Shown here one piece after another: positions 43,994 to 53,711 of a stretch of 64,000 nucleotides of DNA. Source of the stretch: Parafrankia elaeagni (lineage in GTDB: Bacteria; Actinomycetota; Actinomycetes; Frankiales; Frankiaceae); the NCBI RefSeq assembly GCF_000374165.1, contig NZ_KB893719.1, forward strand, positions 193-64,192, written 5' to 3'. The number at the start of each line of letters is the position of its first letter. The first letter of the stretch is position 1. The notes beneath the pieces were generated by a model. It ran no database searches, had not been told where the DNA came from, and worked only from the letters and a program-made list of their open reading frames with translations. Position numbers and translations under genes: made by a program.

Positions 43994-45847
43994 ATGGCGA
44001 CCGAGACGCAGTCCGATCCAGCTCTGGACACCGCGGCCTGGGACCTTGCACCCCTGCTCGACGGCAAGGGCGAAGCCCGTGTTGACGAGCTGCTTACTGA
44101 GGCACGGCAGCGGGCCGAGTCGTTCGCGGGCCGCCATGCCGGTCGGGTCGGGGAGCTGGACGGGCCGGGTTTCGTCGCCGCGACGGGCGAGCTCACGGCC
44201 ATCTACGAGCTGGTGGGCCGGGCCGGCAGCTACGCGTCGCTGCGCTTCTCCACCGACACGTCCGATCCGGAGCGAGGCGCGCTGCTACAGAAGGTGCGGG
44301 AGCGTTCCACCGCGATCCGGACGACGCTGCTGTTCTTCGGCCTGGAGTGGGCGGCGCTGGACGACGCCGTCGCCGAGCGACTGCTGGCGGCGGACGGGCT
44401 CGACCAGGCACGCCACTACCTGCGGCTGGAGCGGCGCTACCGGCCGCATCTGCTCAGCGAGCCGGAGGAGAAGCTGCTGACCGAGAAGTCGGTCACCGGG
44501 GTGGCGGCGTGGAGCCGGCTGTTCTCCGAGCAGGTCTCGGCCATCGAGGTCCGCCGGCCCGCCGCCACCACCACCGCCACCACCGCCGGCAACGGAGCCG
44601 ATGGGCAGGCCGGCGGGGAGGCGCTCGACGTCGCGCTGAGCCGGCTGGCCTCCGGCGACCGGGAGGTGCGGCGCGCGACGGCCGAGGCTGTCACCGCGGC
44701 GCTCGCGCCGGGCCTGCGCACCCGGGCGTACATCTTCAACACGCTGTTGCACGACAAGGCGGTCACCGATCGTCTGCGTGGCTATCCGACCTGGCTGACC
44801 AGCCGCAACCTGGCGAACGAGGTCTCCGACGAGTCGGTGCGTGCGCTCGTCGACGCGGTCCGGGCGCGCTACGACATCCCGCAGCGGTGGTACCGACTCA
44901 AGGCGCGGATCCTCGGCCTGCCGAAGCTCGCCGACTACGACCGGATGGCCGCCGTGACCAGCGCCGACGAGCAGTACGGCTGGGAGGAGTCGCGCGATCT
45001 GGTGCTGTCCTCCTTCGGCGCGTTCTCGCCGGAGATGGAACGTCACGCGCGCCGTTTCTTCGACGAGAAGTGGATCGACGCGCCGGTGCGTCCGGGCAAG
45101 CGGGGCGGTGCGTTCGCCAGCTCCGCCGTCCCGTCGGTGCATCCGTACGTCATGCTCAACTTCACCTCCCAGCGCCGCGACGTGCTGACGCTCGCGCACG
45201 AGCTGGGCCACGGCGTCCACTTCGCCCTGGCAGCGAAGCAGGGCATCCTGCAGCAGCACACGCCGCTGACGGTCGCCGAGACGGCCTCGGTGTTCGGCGA
45301 GACGATCGTCTTCAACCAGCTGCTGGCGCGGACGTCCGAACCCGACTCGCGCCTCGCGCTGCTGGCCGAGGCGGTCGAGGGGGCGATCGCCACCGTCTTC
45401 CGGCAGACCGCGATGAACCAGTTCGAGGACGCCGTCCACACCGCGCGGCGCACCGACGGCGAACTGTCCGTCGAACGCCTCAACGAGGCGTGGGCATCCA
45501 CCCAGCGCGACCTGCTCGGCGACTCGGTCGAGCTGACCGACGGCTACCGGACGTGGTGGAGCTACGTCCCGCACTTCATCGGCACGCCCGGGTACGTGTA
45601 CGCCTACGCCTACGGCCAGCTGCTGGCGCTGTCGGTCTACCAGCGCTACGTGGACGAGGGCGACGCGTTCGTCCCGCACTATCTGGAGATGCTCGCCGCC
45701 GGCGGCTCCCGGTCCCCGGAGGACCTGGGCCGCATCGTCGGCATCGACCTGACCGACCCGGGTTTCTGGTCGGCAGGCCTCGACCTCGTCGAGGACCAGC
45801 TGCGGGCCGCCGAGGCGGCCGCCCGCGACGCCGGCCGCCTCGGATGA
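43994..45847 (+). CDS. pepF: M3-family oligoendopeptidase F
   Basis: A 617-residue zinc metallopeptidase. The active site is LTLAHELGHGVHF (HELGH), with the third ligand Glu in SVFGETIVFNQ downstream, and the fold runs to the C terminus FWSAGLDLVEDQL. It degrades short peptides in the cytoplasm. ATG 43994 begins MATETQSDPALDTAAWDLAPLL, in line with family N termini; in-frame sequence upstream adds only a short leader. A Thr/Ala/Gly-rich insert (about residues 190-210) is present. A damaged copy of its first 80 codons lies at 38753-38986. Confidence 0.92.
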   Translation: MATETQSDPALDTAAWDLAPLLDGKGEARVDELLTEARQRAESFAGRHAGRVGELDGPGFVAATGELTAIYELVGRAGSYASLRFSTDTSDPERGALLQKVRERSTAIRTTLLFFGLEWAALDDAVAERLLAADGLDQARHYLRLERRYRPHLLSEPEEKLLTEKSVTGVAAWSRLFSEQVSAIEVRRPAATTTATTAGNGADGQAGGEALDVALSRLASGDREVRRATAEAVTAALAPGLRTRAYIFNTLLHDKAVTDRLRGYPTWLTSRNLANEVSDESVRALVDAVRARYDIPQRWYRLKARILGLPKLADYDRMAAVTSADEQYGWEESRDLVLSSFGAFSPEMERHARRFFDEKWIDAPVRPGKRGGAFASSAVPSVHPYVMLNFTSQRRDVLTLAHELGHGVHFALAAKQGILQQHTPLTVAETASVFGETIVFNQLLARTSEPDSRLALLAEAVEGAIATVFRQTAMNQFEDAVHTARRTDGELSVERLNEAWASTQRDLLGDSVELTDGYRTWWSYVPHFIGTPGYVYAYAYGQLLALSVYQRYVDEGDAFVPHYLEMLAAGGSRSPEDLGRIVGIDLTDPGFWSAGLDLVEDQLRAAEAAARDAGRLG

Positions 45848-45960
45848 AGCCCGCCCCGCCCCGGACAGGCCCGGCTCGCAGAACGACGGAGGGCGGCCAT
45901 TCCGAGCGGGCCAACTATGTCGATTTCAGCCGAAACTGGCTTCCTTCTGACAGACACGCC

Positions 45961-46596
45961 ATGACCTGGACGCTACAGTCGCTCACCGTGGGTCATCGTA
46001 GAATCTCTGGTCTGTCGGTCCGCCTCAGTCCGCTGGCCGTGGCCGCCGGCATGGTCGTGGCCCTCGCGGCCGCCGCGGGGTGCAGCAGCGACCCGGACAC
46101 CGGCGCCACGCCGGTCGCCCCCCCGATCACCACCACCGCGGTCGCCGTCGGCCCGTCCACGAGCCCGTCCGCGGGTGCCGGTACGAACATTCCACCGCCC
46201 ACGGCAGCACCGGCGCCGATGCCTTCGGCCGCCTACCCGCCGCTGTCCGGGTTCGGTGAGGTGCACGAGCTCGGCAGCGCGGTCGCGATCTCCGATGCCG
46301 CCACCGGCACCGTGCTGAGCCTGGACCGGATCGAGTACATCACCTGCCCGCTGCTGGCCGGCGATCCCGATCCCTGCCTCGACGGCTACCGCACCAGGAC
46401 CATCGAGGGAGAACGGCGGGACTTCGTCGTGACGCCCGAGGTCAGGTTCACGTACTGGGAGCAGCCCGAGGTCTACCTCACCGGCGGGCTCGCGAAGCTG
46501 CGGGAGTTCGTCGCGAGCCGGCCGTCCAACATGGTTCTGCTCCAGCTCGACCCGGCCGGACGGGTGATCGCCGTCGGGCAGCCCTTCCTGCCCTGA
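45961..46596 (+). CDS. Secreted lipoprotein of unknown function
   Basis: Up to 211 residues. A positively charged N terminus, the hydrophobic segment LAVAAGMVVALAAAAGC and the lipobox Cys indicate lipid attachment on the outer side of the membrane. A Thr/Pro/Ala-rich spacer follows, then a small globular part with two cysteines (ITCPLL, DPCLDGY) and VRFTYWEQPEVY. No known domain. GTG 45988 would leave a more ordinary signal peptide and is a serious alternative to ATG 45961. Confidence 0.7.
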   Translation: MTWTLQSLTVGHRRISGLSVRLSPLAVAAGMVVALAAAAGCSSDPDTGATPVAPPITTTAVAVGPSTSPSAGAGTNIPPPTAAPAPMPSAAYPPLSGFGEVHELGSAVAISDAATGTVLSLDRIEYITCPLLAGDPDPCLDGYRTRTIEGERRDFVVTPEVRFTYWEQPEVYLTGGLAKLREFVASRPSNMVLLQLDPAGRVIAVGQPFLP

Positions 46597-46660
46597 CGGT
46601 CCAGGCGGTCCTGACGACCCGGGCAGCTCTGGCGGCCCGGACCGGGGCCGGCAACGAACC

Positions 46661-46701
46661 ATGGGCCGGCCGGAGCCGTCGGAGGCTGCCGGCCAGCCCA
46701 T
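46661..46701. terminator. Bidirectional terminator hairpin
   Basis: atgggccggccgg (46661-46673) pairs with ccggccagcccat (46689-46701), 13 bp with one mismatch and a 15-base loop. It lies between two convergent genes. Confidence 0.6.
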
Positions 46702-46715
46702 GATCGTGAAGCGGA

Positions 46716-49700
46716 CTAGCCCTTGCGGACGATCCCGTTGTTGGTCCAGGCGGTCACCACGCCGGTGGCGGAGGTGACCAGGTAGTCGAAGCGGCGGTCG
46801 CCGTCGATGTCGGCCAGGACGGCCTGGCTGCGGGTCGCGCCGACGCCGGTGGCGATCTCGCCCTGGGCCAGCCAGGTCGAGCCGCCGCCGCCGCGGTTGT
46901 TCAGCCAGGCCCAGATCCGGCCGTGCTCGTTGACCGACAGGTAGTCGTCCCGGCCGTCACCGTCGAGATCCGCGAAGGTGATCATCGAACCGGGGAGACC
47001 GACGCCCGTGGCGACCTCGCCCGCGGACTGCCAGGAAACACCGCTGCTGCCACCGGCGATGTTGAGCCAGCCCTGCACCTGGCCCTGCGCGCCGACGACG
47101 AGATAGTCATCCCGGCCGTCACCGTTGATGTCGGCGAACCGGATCGTGTCCCGCGCCCCCGAGCCCGTGGCGACATCGCCCTTCGCCTGGAAGGAGATAC
47201 CGGCGCTGCCGCCGGCGACGTTGAGCCAGAGCTTCACCTGGCCCTGCGCGCCGACCAGCAGGTAGTCGTCCCGGCCATCCCCGTTCAGGTCGGCGAACCG
47301 CACCTCCTCGCGCGGCCCGGCCCCCGAGGCGACCTGGCCCACGTAGTTCCAGCCACCGGAGACCCGCAGCCAGGCCTTCACCGCGCCCTGTGGGCCGACG
47401 GCCAGGTAGTCCTCCTTGCGGTCACCGTTGAGATCGGCGAACCGCAGCTCCTCCGGCGGCACGCCCGTCCCGGAGGCGACCACACCCTGGCGGTCCCACC
47501 GGTCGTTCTGGGCGAACTGTTCGTTCAGCCAGGCCGAGACCTGCCCGGTGCTGTTCACCGTCAGGTAGTCGCTGCTGCCCCCGCCGTCGATGTCGGCGAA
47601 CTCGACGTTCTCCCGGGGCACCCCGACACCGGCGGCGATCTCGCCCTGGACCAGCCACGACTCCGCGCCGGTCGCACCGATGGCGTTGAGCCAGGCCCGC
47701 ACCTGCCCCTGGGCACCGACCACCAGGTAGTCGTCCCGGCTGTCACCGTCCAGGTCGGTGAACCGCACCTCGTCGCGGGTCGCCCCGACCCCCGAGGCGA
47801 CGACGCCCTGGTAGCTCCACCCCGTACCGCCGGGGCCGCGGACGTTCATCCAGGCCCGCACCTGGCCCTGGGGGTTGACGGCCAAGTAGTCGTCGCGGCC
47901 GTCACCGTCGACGTCGGCGAACCGCACCTCCTCGCGGGTCGTGCCGACACCGCCGGCGATCTCCCCCTGGGACGCCCAGGACACACTGTTGCCGTTGCCG
48001 GCGTTGAACCAGGCCCGCACCTGCCCCTGGGCACCGACGGCCAGGTAATCGTCACGGCCGTCACCGTTGACGTCGGCGAACCGCACCTCCTCGCGCGGCG
48101 CGGAGCCGGCGGCGACTGTCCCCAGAGACGTCCAGGACGTGCTGCCCGAGCTGCGGTTGTTCACCCACGCACGCACCTGGCCCTGCGGGCTGACCACCAG
48201 GTAGTCGTCGCGGCCGTCACCATTGAGGTCGGCGAACCGCACCTCCTCGCGGGTCGCGCCCACCCCGGAGGCGATCGTGCCCTCCCACTTCCAGCCGTCC
48301 TGGCCGGTGCCCGAGGGGTCGACCGCTCCCGTGGTGCCGCCGCCGCCCCCCGTCGGCAGGTCACCGCAGGCGCCGGCGATACCGTTGCGGGCCCGCAGGA
48401 AGACGTCGCGCCTGACGACGCCGTCGATCGTCCGGTGGAAGGCCTCGGCCATCTTCCGGAACCCGTTCGCGTTCGGATGCAGCGAGTCGGTCATGTCCCC
48501 CGGCGTCACAGCTCCCATGTCGACCAGGCGCACGGGCCGGCCCGCCTTCTGGAAGTCCGCGACGATGCCCGGAATGGCCGCGTTGTACTGCTGGATGCGG
48601 TTCATGGTCGCCGGAGTCGTGGAGGGGATGAGCGTGGAGACCAGCACGGTCGTCTCGGGAGCGGCATTGACGATCTGACGGATGAGGCTGCGCAGCCGCT
48701 CGGGGGCGCTCGCGACGGAGATGTTGCGCGCCATGTCGTTGGTACCGATGTGCAGCAGGACGACGTTCGGCCGGTACTCACGCATCGTGCAGGACGCGAT
48801 GGAGTGGATCTGGCTGATCGTCCAGCCCGGGTGCCCCTCGTTGTCCTGGTCCGCCAGCTGGCCGGTCCGCTGGGAGCCGACGAAGTTCACGGGACCGCCC
48901 ACGCCGCCCAGCAGCTGCGCCAGTCGTGCCCGGTAGCTGGAGTTGTCCGGCGTCCCCACCCCGTAGGTGATCGAGTCGCCCAGGGGCAGCACGCGCAGCT
49001 CCGACGCGGTCGCGCTGGCACCGTCCTCCAGCGCGCTGGCGACGCCCTCGCCGATCGCCTCGGCGTTCTCCTCCAGCGCGATTCCGGTGTCGACGGCGGC
49101 GGGAGAGGCCGACGAAGCCCAGCCCGTGAGGCTTCGGCCCCAGTTGGCCAGCGCCTGACCCATCTTTCTCAGGTCGGTGATCAGGCCGCCACGCGCGAAT
49201 CCAGCCGCCCACCCTTCCCAGACGACTCCGAAGAAGGAGGCGACTGCCGCGATACCCACCGCCCAGCCCCAGGCGCCGCCGTCATGCTGGTGTCCCTCGT
49301 CGACGACTCGCACGGCCTGGGGAATGAAGGTGGAGATGAAGTTCCCCAGGGCCGCGCAGAACGCCGCGGCGAGGATGGTGCCCGGCCCTGCCGTGGCGAC
49401 ACCGAAGAAGCCCTCGCAGAGGATGCGCGCCAGCAGGGCCACGGCGAAGGAGCCGATGTATATCAGGAACCACTGCCACCCGGTCAGTTCCGTGATCTGG
49501 ACGGCGCCGGTCGGATCGACGGTGAGAGACAGCGTGGAGCCCGTCACCGCGAAGGCACCGTCGAAGTCATGCTGCACAGTGAACGTATCGACATCGGGCT
49601 CGAGATCGACCGGGGCGAAGCGGTCCTGCTCCTCGTAGAGCGTGTCGCTCAGCAGCGCATGACGGCTGTTGAGCTCCGCCACCACACCCCGCAGCTTGGG

Positions 49701-49937
49701 CAGGTCGACGTTCTCCGGAATCGCGAAGCTCACCGTGAACTCGGTCGGCGCCTGGTCACCGTCGGCGGCCTCGGCCGGCTTCGCCAGGCTCACCACCAGC
49801 GCCACCGCGACCAGGATCGCGACCGCGATGACGCCCCATCCACGGCCTCGCGGCGGCTGCCGGAACCCCACAGCCCCGCCGCCGAAGCCGCCGACCAGCC
49901 TGACGCCAGGATCACCCTGAGCGCTGTCGTTCGCCAC
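46716..49937 (-). CDS. Membrane-anchored SGNH hydrolase with ten FG-GAP/VCBS repeats
   Basis: A 1073-residue protein. One hydrophobic segment near residues 34-53 is followed by an extracytoplasmic region and three further hydrophobic stretches between about 150 and 250 (WFLIYIGSFAVALLA, TILAAAFCAALGNF, GWAVGIAAVASFFGVV). Residues about 313-500 are an SGNH hydrolase: LPLGDSITYG (Ser322), LLHIGTNDMA and DSLHPNANG. From about 535 to the end come ten repeats of 50-55 residues, each with a calcium-loop motif such as DLNGDGRDDYL, forming one or more beta-propellers. Likely an outside-facing esterase acting on cell-surface sugar acetyl groups or a polymer. Repeats 4-6 and 10 have substituted calcium ligands. 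Confidence 0.85.
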   Translation of the reverse strand: MANDSAQGDPGVRLVGGFGGGAVGFRQPPRGRGWGVIAVAILVAVALVVSLAKPAEAADGDQAPTEFTVSFAIPENVDLPKLRGVVAELNSRHALLSDTLYEEQDRFAPVDLEPDVDTFTVQHDFDGAFAVTGSTLSLTVDPTGAVQITELTGWQWFLIYIGSFAVALLARILCEGFFGVATAGPGTILAAAFCAALGNFISTFIPQAVRVVDEGHQHDGGAWGWAVGIAAVASFFGVVWEGWAAGFARGGLITDLRKMGQALANWGRSLTGWASSASPAAVDTGIALEENAEAIGEGVASALEDGASATASELRVLPLGDSITYGVGTPDNSSYRARLAQLLGGVGGPVNFVGSQRTGQLADQDNEGHPGWTISQIHSIASCTMREYRPNVVLLHIGTNDMARNISVASAPERLRSLIRQIVNAAPETTVLVSTLIPSTTPATMNRIQQYNAAIPGIVADFQKAGRPVRLVDMGAVTPGDMTDSLHPNANGFRKMAEAFHRTIDGVVRRDVFLRARNGIAGACGDLPTGGGGGTTGAVDPSGTGQDGWKWEGTIASGVGATREEVRFADLNGDGRDDYLVVSPQGQVRAWVNNRSSGSTSWTSLGTVAAGSAPREEVRFADVNGDGRDDYLAVGAQGQVRAWFNAGNGNSVSWASQGEIAGGVGTTREEVRFADVDGDGRDDYLAVNPQGQVRAWMNVRGPGGTGWSYQGVVASGVGATRDEVRFTDLDGDSRDDYLVVGAQGQVRAWLNAIGATGAESWLVQGEIAAGVGVPRENVEFADIDGGGSSDYLTVNSTGQVSAWLNEQFAQNDRWDRQGVVASGTGVPPEELRFADLNGDRKEDYLAVGPQGAVKAWLRVSGGWNYVGQVASGAGPREEVRFADLNGDGRDDYLLVGAQGQVKLWLNVAGGSAGISFQAKGDVATGSGARDTIRFADINGDGRDDYLVVGAQGQVQGWLNIAGGSSGVSWQSAGEVATGVGLPGSMITFADLDGDGRDDYLSVNEHGRIWAWLNNRGGGGSTWLAQGEIATGVGATRSQAVLADIDGDRRFDYLVTSATGVVTAWTNNGIVRKG

Positions 49938-50219
49938 GCCACCCCCATCGACACGAGCAGGGCCCGTCGACGGACATCGGGGGCGCTACCCATCAAACCG
50001 GTCGACGGATACCGGCTCGTGGCCACCACCCGAACGAACAGCGACAATGCGACGACGCTGAGCACCAGGCCTCAGCGGCTCGATCCACCCGCACCAGTGC
50101 CACGGAGCACGTGGTGGAGCATGTCGTGAGGCAGGCAGTGAGGCGGCGTCGGGGTTGCGGCAGCACCACGGGCAATCAGGGCGACACAGCCCCTCACCGT
50201 GGGTCGGGCGAGGCGCGGG
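49938..50219. other. Intergenic stretch, no gene seen
   Basis: About 280 bases between two minus-strand genes; it should contain the promoter of the SGNH/VCBS gene. No repeat or hairpin stood out. Confidence 0.4.
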
Positions 50220-51185
50220 TCAGAGTTCCGGGCAGAGCCGGGCCAGGAACTCGGTGGTGCGGGCGCGGGATTCGGCGCGGGTGGCGATGTCCGGGCCGAG
50301 CGGGATCACCCGGGCACCCAGGTCGGTGACGCCGGCGTCCCGGTAGCGGCGCAGCCGGTCGAGGATGGCCTCCTCGTCCCCGGCGGCCATCACGTCGCCG
50401 ACGCCCCGGGCGTCGCCGTGTTCCAGCAGCCGCAGGTAGTTCGGCGAGAGCTCGGCGTGCCCGAGGGTCTGCTCGGCGTACTCGCGCGCCGCGTCCACCT
50501 CGCCCGGTGCGCACAGCGCCACCGGCACTCCGGCGACGATCCGCGGCGCCGGACGCCCGGCGTCGGCCGCCGCCTTCGCCAGCCGGGGCGCCACATGCTC
50601 GGCGATCGCACGCTCGTCGGCCATCCACAGGATCGTCCCGGCGCCCTGCCCGCCGGCCAGCCCGAGCATCACCGGCGCGAGCGCGGCCAGCAGGATCGGG
50701 GGCGCCCCGATCGCGGCGAGGTCGGTGACGTCAAGGGGGCTGTGCACCTGATAGGTGTCGTTCTCGACGTCGACCCGCCCCTGCCCGGTGAAGGCCGCGT
50801 TGAGTACCTGCAGGTAGTCGCGCATCAGGCGGGCCGGGCGCTCGTAGGGCAGGCCGAACTGCTCGGTCACGATCCAGTGGTGGGACGCGCCGAGCCCGAG
50901 GGCGAACCGGCCCCCGCAGGCCGCCTGGGTGGAGAGCACCTGCTGCGCCATCGCGAGCGGGTGCCGGGTCTGGACCGGCACGACGGCCGTGCCCAGCTCG
51001 ATGCGGCTGGTCGCCTGCCCCATCAGCGTGGCGGCGGTGAGCGCGTCGAAGTAGCCGGGCACCTGCGGGACCCACATCGAGGTGAAACCGTGCTCCTCGG
51101 CCGCCCGCGCGTCGGCGATCAGGTTGGCCGCCCTGTCCCGGGCGGGCCTGTCCCGGTCCGAGCCGATCATCGTCCCGATGCGCAT
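50220..51185 (-). CDS. LLM-class F420-dependent oxidoreductase
   Basis: A 321-residue TIM-barrel protein starting MRIGTMIGSDR, with AEEHGFTSMWVPQ, ELGTAVVPVQTRHPL, GRFALGLGASHHW and PPILLAAL, the pattern of luciferase-like F420-dependent enzymes common in mycobacteria and related actinobacteria. It transfers hydride between F420 and an unknown alcohol, aldehyde or enone. The ATG at 51185 has GGGGAC nearby; the open frame reaches 14 codons further but that part is not family-like. Confidence 0.87.
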   Translation of the reverse strand: MRIGTMIGSDRDRPARDRAANLIADARAAEEHGFTSMWVPQVPGYFDALTAATLMGQATSRIELGTAVVPVQTRHPLAMAQQVLSTQAACGGRFALGLGASHHWIVTEQFGLPYERPARLMRDYLQVLNAAFTGQGRVDVENDTYQVHSPLDVTDLAAIGAPPILLAALAPVMLGLAGGQGAGTILWMADERAIAEHVAPRLAKAAADAGRPAPRIVAGVPVALCAPGEVDAAREYAEQTLGHAELSPNYLRLLEHGDARGVGDVMAAGDEEAILDRLRRYRDAGVTDLGARVIPLGPDIATRAESRARTTEFLARLCPEL

Positions 51186-51306
51186 CGTGTCCGTCCCCTG
51201 GGATGTCGGTCCGCCGCCCGCGTTCACCCCGGGCAGACCGCACGATATCGAGACAGGCCCGCACGCACGGGTTCCGCGTCCGCGGGCCCGCCCCTCATCG
51301 AGGGTC

Positions 51307-52635
51307 TCAGCCGGCCGCGCCGCCCAGGAACGGAAGCCGTGCCTGGTGGCCGCCGTCCGGCGGAGCCGGGTAGAGAACGTCGCAGGGGACGTCCAGATGC
51401 TCCAGGACCTCCCCGACGAAGCTCATGGTGCCCAGGGCGAGGACATCGCCCTCCACCCGATCGGCCAGGTCGAAGGCCTCGGTGGCGGGCAGCAGCGGGA
51501 TCGGCCAGCGGTCCCCGGAGAAGTGCAGGTACGACTCGCCGGCTCGCACGGCCACGACCGTGTGACCGTCGAGCGCACGCAGGCTCCCCTCGACGTCCTT
51601 GACGTCGGGCATACACAGCAGCACGACCCGCGGCGTTCCCAGGACGCGGCGAAACCACTCCAGCGCGGCCGTGACGCCATGCTCGTTCACCGGGGCGTCG
51701 ACCACCCACGTCCGCGGCCCGTCGTGGTGAACGGACAGTCGCCCCGGAAGGGAGATCGGTAGCGGTACGACGTCCCGCGGGTCCTGGTCCTGGTTCTGCT
51801 CCTGCTCCTGATCCTGATCCGGTCCGGCGGGTGCTCCGCACAGGGTTGCCATGGCGCGGCCCGCGCTGGTTCCCAGCATGGCGTTCATCCGCGAGAGGCC
51901 CGGGGGCGTGGGGAAACCCGGCTCCGCGAAGCCGTCGACCAGGCCGACGTCGGCACCATGATCGCCGGCCCGCGCGAGCAGGGCCGCCCAGACCTCGGGC
52001 TCCTGCGGCACCGACAGGACTGTTCTCGTCTCCGGAGTGATCACGCCGAGGAGGTCGGCCGCGATCTCCAGCAGGTTCTCGCCGATGACCCCGAGATGCT
52101 CCTCGAAGACCGCGGTGACGGCGACCACCTGTGGCGAGAACAGCGAGACCTCGTCGCTGGCTCCCCCGAGCCCCTCCTCCAACACGATCACATCGACCTG
52201 GCTGCGCAGAAGATGACGCACACCGCTGATCGTGAACGATCCGGTCGGGGAGAGATATCCACCGTCGGACTGGACCGGCCCCAGCTCACCGAGGGCCTCG
52301 GCGAGCTCGTCCGCCATCCGCCGGTAGGCCACGTCGTCCACCGCCACCCCGTCGACGCGCACCCGCTCGCGGTTGGTGCGGAACGGCGGGCTCGTGACCA
52401 GCCCGGTGCGCAGGCCCGCCGCGGTCAGGGTCGCCGCCGCGTAGGTGGCGGCCGTGCCCTTCCCCTTGCTTCCGACGACCGTCAGCACGGGCGGCAGCCG
52501 GTCGGCCCGTAGATCCCACAGGTCCCGGAGTCTCGCGGCCCGGCCCAGGCTACGACGCCGCTCTCCCGACCATTCCTTGTACTCCCGAAAGAACGGCTCG
52601 TCGGCATCAAGCCACCTGGCTACCAAAACGGCCAC
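51307..52635 (-). CDS. FolC-like Mur-ligase-family protein
   Basis: A 442-residue protein with the P-loop VVGSKGKGTAATYAA (about residue 53), VTSPPFRTNRERVRVDG, VIVLEEGLGGASDEV and CMPDVKDVEGS, resembling folylpolyglutamate/dihydrofolate synthases, which join glutamate to a carboxylate using ATP. Motifs are weaker than in housekeeping FolC (GSKGKGT instead of GTNGKGS), so the substrate may differ. A Gln/Glu/Asp-rich stretch (DQDQEQEQNQDQD) sits between the central and C-terminal domains. The start appears to be GTG. Confidence 0.75.
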   Translation of the reverse strand: MAVLVARWLDADEPFFREYKEWSGERRRSLGRAARLRDLWDLRADRLPPVLTVVGSKGKGTAATYAAATLTAAGLRTGLVTSPPFRTNRERVRVDGVAVDDVAYRRMADELAEALGELGPVQSDGGYLSPTGSFTISGVRHLLRSQVDVIVLEEGLGGASDEVSLFSPQVVAVTAVFEEHLGVIGENLLEIAADLLGVITPETRTVLSVPQEPEVWAALLARAGDHGADVGLVDGFAEPGFPTPPGLSRMNAMLGTSAGRAMATLCGAPAGPDQDQEQEQNQDQDPRDVVPLPISLPGRLSVHHDGPRTWVVDAPVNEHGVTAALEWFRRVLGTPRVVLLCMPDVKDVEGSLRALDGHTVVAVRAGESYLHFSGDRWPIPLLPATEAFDLADRVEGDVLALGTMSFVGEVLEHLDVPCDVLYPAPPDGGHQARLPFLGGAAG

Positions 52636-52742
52636 TTCCCTTTCGGCGGACTCGGATATCGGAAACTGATCAGCGCCACGCGGAGAATACAGCGATCCGT
52701 CTGGCCGGTCCGTCCGGGTTCCTCAGCCCGGGCCCACGTGGA

Positions 52743-53603
52743 TCACTTGAGTCCGGAGCGGACGAAGGCGTTGACGACGTGGCGCTGGAGGAGCAGGTAG
52801 ATCGCGAAGATGGGCAGGCAGGCCAGGCCCGAGCCGGCCATGAGCCCGCCCCAGTCCGGGCCTTCGACGCCGACGAACAGGCCGCGCAGGCCGAGCTGGA
52901 CGACGGAGTCGGCGCGCTGGAGGACCAGCGCCGGCCAGAAGTAGTCGTTCCAGGCGTTGATGAACAGCACGATCCCGAGCGCGGCGAGCGGGGCGCGCAG
53001 GTTCGGGACGACGACCGTCCACAGGATGGACCAGGCGGAGCGGCCGTCGATACGCGCCGCGTCGATCAGGTCGCGGGGGAAGCTGGCCATGTGCTGGCGC
53101 AGCAGAAGCACGCCGAGCGCGGACACCAGATTCGGGACGATCACCCCGGGCAGCGTGTTCAGCAGGCCGAGGCGGTACAGCAGCGTGTAGTTCGGCAGCA
53201 TCGTGACCTGGAACGGGACGAGCCAGGTGCCGACGAACGCCAGGTACAGCAGGGTCTGGCCACGGAACCGCCAGGCGGTGAAGGCGTAGGCGGCGAGCAG
53301 CCCGACGAGAAGCTGGCCGACGGCGATCACCAGGGCCACGACGAACGTGTTCAGGATCAGCCGGCCGATGGGCAGGACGTCCGCCACATGGGTGTAGTTG
53401 CCGACGGAGAGCGGCCAGGGGAACAGGGAGACGCTGTAGACCTCGTCCGGCCGGCGCAGGGACGTCGCGTACATCCAGTAGATCGGGAAGACGCAGAACA
53501 GGCTCAGCGCGGCGAGCAGCCCGTGCCCGACCCCGCCGCGAACCCGGTCCCGCCAGCCGGTCTCGCCGACGGCGCCGAGGTCGGTCGCCTGGGCCGTTGT
53601 CAT
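52743..53603 (-). CDS. Carbohydrate ABC transporter permease (MalG/UgpE type)
   Basis: A 286-residue inner-membrane permease with six predicted helices (GLLAALSLFCVFPIYWMYATSL first) and the cytoplasmic coupling loop PRDLIDAARIDGRSAWSI that contacts the ATPase. Ends FVRSGLK, typical for the family. Last gene of the importer operon, 100 bases after the other permease and separated from it by a 19-bp tandem repeat. Confidence 0.92.
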   Translation of the reverse strand: MTTAQATDLGAVGETGWRDRVRGGVGHGLLAALSLFCVFPIYWMYATSLRRPDEVYSVSLFPWPLSVGNYTHVADVLPIGRLILNTFVVALVIAVGQLLVGLLAAYAFTAWRFRGQTLLYLAFVGTWLVPFQVTMLPNYTLLYRLGLLNTLPGVIVPNLVSALGVLLLRQHMASFPRDLIDAARIDGRSAWSILWTVVVPNLRAPLAALGIVLFINAWNDYFWPALVLQRADSVVQLGLRGLFVGVEGPDWGGLMAGSGLACLPIFAIYLLLQRHVVNAFVRSGLK

Positions 53604-53624
53604 GACAGGGGCTCCTTCGGAATC

Positions 53625-53711
53625 GGATCAGGAGTCGCGGATCGGATCAGGAGTCGCGGATCGGGTCAGGAGTCGCGGATCGGGTCAGGAGTCGCGGATC
53701 GGGTCAGGAGT
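53625..53711. repeat. 19-bp tandem repeat between the two permease genes
   Basis: Four full copies (53625-53643, 53644-53662, 53663-53681, 53682-53700) and an 11-base partial copy of ggatcaggagtcgcggatc; copies 3 and 4 begin ggg. Read on the coding strand, each unit includes ctcctgaccc, which is the end of the upstream permease gene with its TGA stop, so the array seems to have grown out of that gene's 3' end. Confidence 0.95.

Noticed and set aside
46923-50129. A 1068-codon open frame on the plus strand opposite the SGNH/VCBS gene
   Set aside because: It mirrors the repeat structure of the real gene and has no family match, so it is an antisense shadow.
53625-53711. Possible CRISPR array
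   Set aside because: Units are directly adjacent with no spacers, so it is a simple tandem repeat.
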